Shown here: piece after piece, positions 47,282 to 53,890 of the stretch | Numbering within the stretch: the stretch's first letter is position 1 | How the letters are laid out: each line of letters opens with the position of its first letter | Assembly: GCA_965230755.1 (NCBI GenBank) | Contig: CBDDLT010000014.1 | Span: forward strand, 1 to 64,000 | Origin: DATFJT01 sp965230755 | GTDB lineage: Bacteria > Bacteroidota > Bacteroidia > Chitinophagales > Saprospiraceae | Reading direction: 5' to 3' | Length of the DNA stretch: 64,000 bases | The notes under the pieces: model-generated | The model's input: only the letters and a program-made list of their open reading frames with translations | Databases searched by the model: none | Told to the model about the DNA's origin: nothing | Position numbers and translations under genes: made by a program

Positions 47282-47381
47282 TAGAATTGGTATGTCTGGA
47301 ATGGTATTCAAAGGAACAAAACTTAAAGTATTTCAATCGAATTGGAACAGTAAGAATGAATTCTGTAAAATACATTGCGAC

Positions 47382-47987
47382 ATGCTAATTCATCCATTCG
47401 ACTTTGATCAGAATTATGTTTTTGAAAACGAAATGATAAAAATAGTTCCGTTGGAAGTTCGACATATCGAAAAACTCCAAAAAGCGGCACAAAATGAAGA
47501 AGTCTGGACTTATTTCTTAGAAAATGGCTTGGGAACTGCCGTCTTTACTGATTACTGCCTGACTGCAGTCGATCATCGCCAACAAAACAAGGAATACCCC
47601 TTTGTGATATTCGATAAACGAAGGAATGAATATGCTGGGATGACCCGCCTTTATGACTATCACCATCGACTTGGTACGATTAAAATGGGACATACTTGGA
47701 TAGGTAAAGATTACTGGGGAACGAAGCTAAATAAGCATTGTAAATTTTTGTTGTTTGATTTTATTTTTAACACCCTTGGTCTTGAGAGGATAGGATTTGG
47801 TGTTCATGGACATAATCTTCGGAGTGTTCATTCCTTAAAGAATATAGGATGCATTCAAGAAGGCGTTTTGCGTAATTTCCTGACGGATGATCGCAATGGC
47901 AACAGGGTTGATTTGCTATTATTCAGCATGCTCCAAAGAGAATGGAATTCTAGTATTAAAGCAAGCTTAAAAGCTAAACTGTCATGA
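47382..47987 (+). CDS. GNAT-family N-acetyltransferase (RimJ/RimL type)
   Basis: A cytosolic acetyl-CoA-dependent transferase of about 200 residues from the ATG at 47382; an upstream in-frame ATG at 47292 would add 30 unconserved residues. The RimJ/RimL pattern is visible: KIVPLEVRHIEKLQ, EYAGMTRLYDYHHRLGTIKMGHTWIGKDYWGTKLN and the C-terminal LGLERIGFGVHGHNLRSVHSLKNIGCIQEGVLRN. The acceptor is unknown. It lies between the GH63 and symporter genes, about 100 bp and 65 bp from them, on the same strand. It could acetylate a sugar or simply be a passenger; nothing in the sequence decides. Confidence 0.85.
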   Translation: MLIHPFDFDQNYVFENEMIKIVPLEVRHIEKLQKAAQNEEVWTYFLENGLGTAVFTDYCLTAVDHRQQNKEYPFVIFDKRRNEYAGMTRLYDYHHRLGTIKMGHTWIGKDYWGTKLNKHCKFLLFDFIFNTLGLERIGFGVHGHNLRSVHSLKNIGCIQEGVLRNFLTDDRNGNRVDLLLFSMLQREWNSSIKASLKAKLS

Positions 47988-48051
47988 TTGGGCTTAAAAA
48001 ATTATCTAATGAGTGCTGGTTTCTTCTAAATAACCACATAAATAAGAACGT

Positions 48052-49694
48052 ATGAATATCCTTGACTACATCATCATATTCGCTTACCTTATTGGTTTTA
48101 TTTTTCTAGGTTTCTTTTTTAAGAAAAATGAATCGTCTAAGGATTATTTTTTGGGCGGCAACTCGTTGGGTTGGTTCCCTCTCAGTCTGTCTACCATGGC
48201 TACTCAGCTCTCGGCCATTAGTTTCATATCAGCACCGGCATTTGTAGGCTTAAAACTCAACGGTGGCTTGAAGTGGTTGACCTTTGAAATGGCAGTACCT
48301 ATAGCGATGTTGTTCATTATGCTTGTAGTCATTCCTCCATTGTTTCGCGCAGGAATAGTCAGCATTTATGAATATGCGGAAAGGCGGTTTGATTATTCTA
48401 CCCGTATGATTTTGAGCGTAGTCTTCCAAATCAATCGGGCCTTGAGTACCGGTGTGATGGTCTATGCAATTGCCTTTATTTTACAGGCTGTACTCGATCT
48501 GGATTTTGGGATAACCATCCTAATCATTAGTGTAATTACTATAATTTTATTCTTGGCAAGGTGGAATGAAGGCCGTTGTTTGGGGAGATGCCATCCAAAT
48601 GATCATTCTATTTGTAGGCCTGATCGTATGTCTAATTTACGGCTGGTCCAATTTATCTCAAACCGGTGAAATCATCAGCTACGACCCCAGTCGATTGCAT
48701 GTAATTGACTTCAATTGGGGATTAAAGGAAGGCGAAGACTACGGAATTTTTCCTATGATCATAGGAGGTTTCTTTCTATACGTGTCCTATTATGGCTGCG
48801 ATCAGACCTAGGCTCAAAGAATGCTTTCTGCCAAGAATGAAGGAACGATTAAAAAGATGTTATTGGCCAACGGATTGTTGCGTTTTCCAGTGGTGTTGGT
48901 CTATTGTATCATGGGCTTAATCATCGGATCTTTGGTTATGAATACACCCGATTTCCTAAGCGATATACAAGGTCTAACCGAAAGACATTTTCCTGAGGAG
49001 TATGCAAAAAGTGGCATTAAAGCAGATCTTATGATGCCCGTCTTTATCTTGAAATATCTTCCGCATGGTTTGATCGGTTTATTAATGATCGGAATTATGT
49101 CGGCAGCTATGTCTTCGCTCAGCTCTACTATCAATTCGCTATCAGCCGTAACCGTTGAGGATATATTAAAAAGGCAGGGAGTAGTCAACGAAGATAATTA
49201 TATGAGGTATTCCAAATACATGGTTGTTTTCTGGGGTGTAATTTTGCATCGGTGCGGCATTTCTCTTTGGAGGTAGCGACAGTCCGGTTATCGAAATCAT
49301 CAACGCCATAGGCTCGGTGTTTTACGGCCCCGTTCTGGCGACTTTTATATTGGCCATCTTCTCGAAGAAAGTAAGTTCATTGGGAATGAAGCTGGGCATT
49401 ATCTTTTCAGTACTCATAAATCTTATCTTTTCTAAGACCATGCAGGATATCATTGGTTTTGATCCCGGAATTTCAATATTTTGGATATGGCTGAACTTTA
49501 CCGGGTTCTTCTTCACCGTTGTTATCGCATATTTAGTGAGTTACTTCTCAACAGAGACTCAGAATAATGCAATGGAATTAGAGAGACCAAAATTTAGTTT
49601 AGCTGATTTCAATTGCAAAGAAAGTTATATTCTGATCGGGTTTTTTGTATTCATATTGGCCTTATGTGCTTATCTTCCTCAAATATTTTCTTAG
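48052..49694 (+). pseudogene. Sodium:solute symporter (SSS family), two frameshifts and one in-frame TAG
   Basis: Inner-membrane Na+-coupled transporter of the SLC5-like family. Motifs: NESSKDYFLGGNSLGWFPLSLSTMATQLSAISFISAPA, YEYAERRF, GGMKAVVWGDAIQM, YYGCDQ and the helix GLIGLLMIGIMSAAMSSLSSTINSL. Frame breaks, each by one extra base, occur near 48555 and in the T run 49242-49245. In addition TAG at 48809-48811 falls where the family has Gln (DQxQ-QR), so a CAG-to-TAG change is likely. Correcting all three gives about 546 residues, normal for the family. It probably carries the substrate of the hydrolase encoded upstream. Confidence 0.75.
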
Positions 49695-49747
49695 GCGTAA
49701 AGACCTTAGAATATCAGTTCAAGATTTGCATGTAATATTAATAACCA

Positions 49748-50875
49748 ATGAAAGTTTTACTTTGTCCAGACAAATTCAAAGGCTCACTTTCTGCGTCGGA
49801 AATATGCCAAGCTCTTAGTGAAGGCCTGCTAAATTCCGGAAGTAAATTTGAAATCTCAAGCCATCCCATGGCAGATGGTGGTGATGGGTCAATTGATGTG
49901 CTGCAATCCTATCTACAACTGATTCCTCAAAAACTGCAAACTATAGATCCCTTGGGTCGAATGATCGAAGCAGAGTATTATTACTCACAAGACACTGCAT
50001 TCATTGAAATGGCCAGCGCCAGCGGCTTGGTCTTACTTGAGGAATCCGAAAGAAACCCTATGTTAACATCAACGAAAGGCACTGGAATCATGGTCAGGCA
50101 TGCAATAAAAAGTGGTTTCAAAAAAATATACCTGTTCATCGGAGGAAGTGCTACCAACGATGCAGGTATTGGCATCGCTCAGGCCCTAGGATTTAGTTTT
50201 TTAGATGACCAATCACATGAGTTGGATCCAATAGGTAAGAATTTAAACAAGATCAAAAGTATACGAAATGATACAATCTTTGATTTTTCAAACATAGCAA
50301 TCAATGTACTCTGCGATGTAAGCAACCCGATGCATGGTCCTAATGGTGCAGCTTATGTTTATGCCTCTCAAAAAGGAGCTTTAGATAACGAGCTGGGCGT
50401 GCTGGATGACGGATTGAAAAATTATGCTGAGGTTTTAAAATCTATAATTGGTAAAGATGTATCCCAAATCTCTGGGATAGGTGCTGCAGGTGCAGTAGGA
50501 GCATCATTGGTTGGATTATTGGGTGCCCAATTAATGAATGGATTTAAGATGATATCTGATATTACAGGACTGGAAACAGGGATAAAACAGGCCGATTTGG
50601 TTATCACCGGTGAAGGCAAAATAGATCGAAGCTCATTTCAGGGTAAGGTTGTTGGGAATGTCATTGAATTGAGCGAACGGCACTCTACACCCTGTGGTAT
50701 AATAGCCGGTATCATTGAAGATCTTGGCGAACAAGATTCTAAGCTCGTATATCAGAAATCAGTTGTTTCACTAGCCAGAGATCTTCATGATGCAATGCAC
50801 AACACACAGAAATACCTGCAACAAATGGGGGAAGAACTAGGAAGAATCAGTAAAATATCTCTTGGGGATCCCTAA
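49748..50875 (+). CDS. Glycerate kinase (GlxK/GarK family)
   Basis: Phosphorylates glycerate (to 2-phosphoglycerate in characterised family members), feeding lower glycolysis. Signature segments are intact: LLCPDKFKGSLSASEIC, HPMADGGDGSIDVL, EMASASGLVLL, TKGTGIMVRHAIKSG, IGGSATNDAGIGIAQALG, CDVSNPMHGPNGAA and ITGEGKIDRSS. The length of 375 residues is that of the GlxK/GarK/YhaD group. The start is 53 bp after the symporter stop on the same strand, and unlike its neighbours the frame is intact. Its presence next to a glycosylglycerate-type hydrolase is the strongest clue to the pathway: it would use the glycerate released. Confidence 0.93.
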   Translation: MKVLLCPDKFKGSLSASEICQALSEGLLNSGSKFEISSHPMADGGDGSIDVLQSYLQLIPQKLQTIDPLGRMIEAEYYYSQDTAFIEMASASGLVLLEESERNPMLTSTKGTGIMVRHAIKSGFKKIYLFIGGSATNDAGIGIAQALGFSFLDDQSHELDPIGKNLNKIKSIRNDTIFDFSNIAINVLCDVSNPMHGPNGAAYVYASQKGALDNELGVLDDGLKNYAEVLKSIIGKDVSQISGIGAAGAVGASLVGLLGAQLMNGFKMISDITGLETGIKQADLVITGEGKIDRSSFQGKVVGNVIELSERHSTPCGIIAGIIEDLGEQDSKLVYQKSVVSLARDLHDAMHNTQKYLQQMGEELGRISKISLGDP

Positions 50876-50962
50876 AGCTATTGTTTTCTATCAATTTCAA
50901 GTCTTTCCATTATCATTAACCTCCTTTGTCTGATTCTAAGAGAAGCTTAAGGCGGAATTCTA

Positions 50963-51985
50963 TTAATTGCTCTTAATTTTCTGATGCTCTTCCAACTTTT
51001 TAATGATGTCTTTGAATTCTTCTTCGTTTCGCAGATTTTCAATGCTACCTTCCGATTGTAACCAATCAAGATCTTTATAACCCATTTCTACAGCCTGTTG
51101 AAGATGATTGATCGCTTTTGAATTTTGATTTTTCAAAGTATAATAGGTTGTCCAATTTTTATGGACATTGCTATTATCGGGAAACAATTTTTCATATTCC
51201 TTAAAAGTCTCTTTGGCTTCGGGGAACATATTGTTCCTTGCATATTCAGTTCCCAAGTCACTGTAGTGCTTTGATCTTAGTTCCGGAGCTATATTTACTT
51301 CGCTTTGGTAAGTTTCATCCAAATTGACCTCTTCCAGTAAATTAAGAGATGTATTCAAGTTTTGTTCCCGTTCTAAATTATGAATAGCCATTTTAATTTC
51401 ATCCGAGGCTTGATCTTGATTGATGCTTGCGATCAATTGGGCTTTTGTCTCAAAGTCTTTCAAGGTATGCTCCCTGTCCATTTTAAGCTCAGCCATTTGA
51501 AACATAAGCATCTTACGATCATCATCACTAAGTCCACTAGCTTTTAGCTTGGACTCCAAGAACTTCAAACGATGTTCGTAATCTGCATTATAATTGTCCA
51601 ACATAATATTATAATATCTAAGTGCAGCTTTATCACGCTGACCGGTAAAACATACGATGATTTTAATGGGATTGTGGTCCATTTTATCCGGCCATCTCAA
51701 CCATTCTAGTTGGTGATCATTGACCACTTCAATACTTCTACCCTCATCGTCTGTGTTACCTACGACCAAAGATACTTCTTGTCCCGCCACTTTACCCGGA
51801 CAAGGAAGAATAAACATACCACCTTTGGAATACACTTTATTGCACCCAAAGGCATTTATTTCAACTCCACTTGCACGCTTTCCGCCACTGTTATGGTAAT
51901 AAATGATGCCATTGATCTGCTGTCCCTCTAAGGTTAAAACGGACAAAATCATTGAGAGAATGAGTAAGAATAAAAGCTTTTTCAT
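50963..51985 (-). CDS. Secreted protein with beta-sandwich N-terminus and TPR region
   Basis: A 340-residue exported protein (signal peptide ending LEGQQ). The first domain, about residues 25-115, is a regulatory beta-sandwich type with GKRASGVEINAFGCNKVYSKGG and ends in PIKIIVCFTGQRDKAALRYYNIM. The rest is helical; the C-terminal TPR-like units (ARNNMFPEAKETFKEYEKLFPDN and HLQQAVEMGYKDLDWLQSE) are protein-binding repeats. It starts three bases after the stop of the membrane EAD-like gene, so the pair is co-transcribed and probably works across the membrane. From memory this N-terminal domain recurs next to TPR proteins in Bacteroidota; no function is proven. Confidence 0.7.
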   Translation of the reverse strand: MKKLLFLLILSMILSVLTLEGQQINGIIYYHNSGGKRASGVEINAFGCNKVYSKGGMFILPCPGKVAGQEVSLVVGNTDDEGRSIEVVNDHQLEWLRWPDKMDHNPIKIIVCFTGQRDKAALRYYNIMLDNYNADYEHRLKFLESKLKASGLSDDDRKMLMFQMAELKMDREHTLKDFETKAQLIASINQDQASDEIKMAIHNLEREQNLNTSLNLLEEVNLDETYQSEVNIAPELRSKHYSDLGTEYARNNMFPEAKETFKEYEKLFPDNSNVHKNWTTYYTLKNQNSKAINHLQQAVEMGYKDLDWLQSEGSIENLRNEEEFKDIIKKLEEHQKIKSN

Positions 51986-51988
51986 CAG

Positions 51989-52915
51989 TTATTTTTTTAG
52001 TCGAATTTCAATATTTGCTCCAGGAAAATAGTAGTCATTTGCGGTTTGGTATCCTTCCTTAGATACCGTCAACTCATAATTTCCTTTGGGATTTGTTATT
52101 CGTAAATAAGGAGGTAGTAGAATCTTAAATACACCTAGTTCATCGCTAAGTACTGTTGTATCATTATTGATTCGCACCAATGCACCACTGATAAAATCTT
52201 TTCCATCACGCGTCATAACTTCACCCTTAATCATCCCCAAACTGTCATCTCTTTTCACCTTAAGTGAAATAGGCTTTCCATCGAATTTAAATCTGTTATT
52301 TTTATCGACAAGTTCCCAGCCCTCTGCCATAAAACCAATGGTAAAGGAATCTCCAACGTGTTTTGGTAAGATATCTCCAAAATTCGTTCTTCCATTCGCT
52401 CCTATGGTTTCCCGCAGCGGACGGTTGCCTAAATAAGTATTAAGTACTCCTTTATGTTGAAGAACTGCATTCCCCTCAGTATCTGTGACATATACGGTCA
52501 ACTGATGTTCGGCCGTACCTCCACCGAAAAAAGTATCCCTAATAAATTCACCTATAGCGGAGAGATTGGCAATTATTCCAAGAATGACGGCAAGAGCAGT
52601 CACATACTTCCATATAATCGGTCTAGTAGGATTGGTAGCATCAAGGGATTTTTCTTCCGGAAACTCGGGATCTTCAATGTGATCGATCAATTCAATCAGG
52701 TGCGCAATGATTTGATTTTCGGTCAAATTGGATTGTTCGAAAGATAAAATGCCCAGTCTTTTTTGTTTTTGCATCCTTTCATACCTTGATGCAGTAATGA
52801 CCACTTCGTTTCTGTTGCTTTCATTGATTTCAATGGAAAGCAGTTCGTCCAAGGTGTTCTCTATTTCACCTCTACTGATCATATCCATCAATTTCGATCT
52901 TTCAGCACTGGTCAT
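51989..52915 (-). CDS. Membrane protein with predicted effector-associated domain (EAD11-like) and beta-sandwich domains
   Basis: A 308-residue single-pass membrane protein. Residues 1-90 look like an effector-associated domain of the EAD11 type: SRGEIENTLDELL, ASRYERMQKQKRLGILSFEQSNLTENQIIAHLIELID (pattern R-x-x-x-x-K-R-x-G, then N-x-x). A membrane helix lies at about 106-128 (KYVTALAVILGIIANLSAI), then a glycine-rich turn and two beta-sandwich regions (about 135-225 and 225-308, the second with GALVRINNDTTVLSDELGVFKI). EAD domains are described as adaptors in NTPase-based conflict systems; here there is no NTPase next to it. The family call is from pattern memory, so moderate. Partner gene follows by three bases. 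Confidence 0.62.
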   Translation of the reverse strand: MTSAERSKLMDMISRGEIENTLDELLSIEINESNRNEVVITASRYERMQKQKRLGILSFEQSNLTENQIIAHLIELIDHIEDPEFPEEKSLDATNPTRPIIWKYVTALAVILGIIANLSAIGEFIRDTFFGGGTAEHQLTVYVTDTEGNAVLQHKGVLNTYLGNRPLRETIGANGRTNFGDILPKHVGDSFTIGFMAEGWELVDKNNRFKFDGKPISLKVKRDDSLGMIKGEVMTRDGKDFISGALVRINNDTTVLSDELGVFKILLPPYLRITNPKGNYELTVSKEGYQTANDYYFPGANIEIRLKK

Positions 52916-53042
52916 ATTGTTCTTTTTTGATTCTCAGAAAAATCTCAAAGAATAGAATCCATATTCTTTAGACCGAAAACTTACGTAGGATTTGAGGCTT
53001 GCTGTATATAACTTTAGTTATAGGCATATCCTACAATAAAAA

Positions 53043-53067
53043 CAGGGACCAATCGTATTGATCCCTG
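53043..53067 (-). terminator. Hairpin terminator after the secreted-protein gene
   Basis: CAGGGA and TCCCTG plus CAAT and ATTG pair in an 11-base stem with one mismatch and a three-base loop; on the minus strand five T follow. It lies about 60 bases past the stop of the gene at 53127 and separates it from the EAD-like gene. Confidence 0.65.
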
Positions 53068-53126
53068 CATAGATTAAGCTCAGTAAAATTTAATCTCTTC
53101 TATAAATTCTCCGTTTTATTGGATAA

Positions 53127-53816
53127 TTATTTAATACCCAAAACATCACTCTTAAGTTTAGAATATCCATTCCAATAACAACTTGCGTCGTTTACAGAGT
53201 AACTCCTACCATTCAACTCAAAATTATAATTATCATATGTGTCACATCCATTCATTGCTATTTCCAAATATCGTAGCTTTTTTTCAAAATTTTCGAATTT
53301 CAATAAGTCGTATTTAGTAAGCAGTTTTGACAATATTTTTTTTTCATCCACAAAGTAATCTACATGAAGTTTACCTGCTTTATAACGAAATGCATATTTT
53401 TCTTTGTCATCATGCCAACATCCACTGGAATGATAGTACATTACCAGGGTATCCTTTTTCCTAAATTGACCGAAAAAAGTAACATCCTTTGTTTCTTCAA
53501 AATAATCCGTACAGATTTCTATTTCTTGGGTCGCAGTAGAGATTATTTCATTTTTTTTCTCTATGCGCTGTCCATAAGCGTTGGTAAAAGAAAGATTATA
53601 CACTCCAACTTCTAATCCTTCCAACTCAAATTTGCCTTTGTTGACTAATGGATTGACAGCAATCGGATGGTCTTTTTTAGAAACCACCACGTTTCTTTGA
53701 TCATAATCCAAGCGACCGCTATCACATTTTCTCAGAATGAATTGGACTTTTATTTCTTGACTGTGCAGGCTGAGAGACCCAATAAATAGTATAAGGGTAA
53801 TAAACTCTTTCATCAT
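53127..53816 (-). CDS. Secreted protein of unknown function
   Basis: A 229-residue protein with a signal peptide (ending SLHSQ). A beta-sandwich-like N-terminal half (KFELEGLEVGVYNLSFTNAYGQ) is followed by a distinct C-terminal region with several cysteines (CTDYF, SGCWHDD, NGCDTYDN, SCYWNGY) that could form disulfides in the periplasm. No family is recognised. It has its own terminator and lies upstream of the EAD-like gene on the same strand, 212 bp away. Confidence 0.6.
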   Translation of the reverse strand: MMKEFITLILFIGSLSLHSQEIKVQFILRKCDSGRLDYDQRNVVVSKKDHPIAVNPLVNKGKFELEGLEVGVYNLSFTNAYGQRIEKKNEIISTATQEIEICTDYFEETKDVTFFGQFRKKDTLVMYYHSSGCWHDDKEKYAFRYKAGKLHVDYFVDEKKILSKLLTKYDLLKFENFEKKLRYLEIAMNGCDTYDNYNFELNGRSYSVNDASCYWNGYSKLKSDVLGIK

Positions 53817-53890
53817 AAATTATTGGCTACCTAATTTATAATGATATAAGATCTATAATTATTTTAGAAAACCAACTCTTTCTAATTGCT

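Noticed and set aside
43295..49694. Programmed ribosomal frameshifting as an explanation for the broken genes
   Set aside because: Eight shifts in three unrelated genes, mostly at short ordinary runs without slippery heptamers or following structures, is not how programmed frameshifting works; sequence error or decay is simpler.
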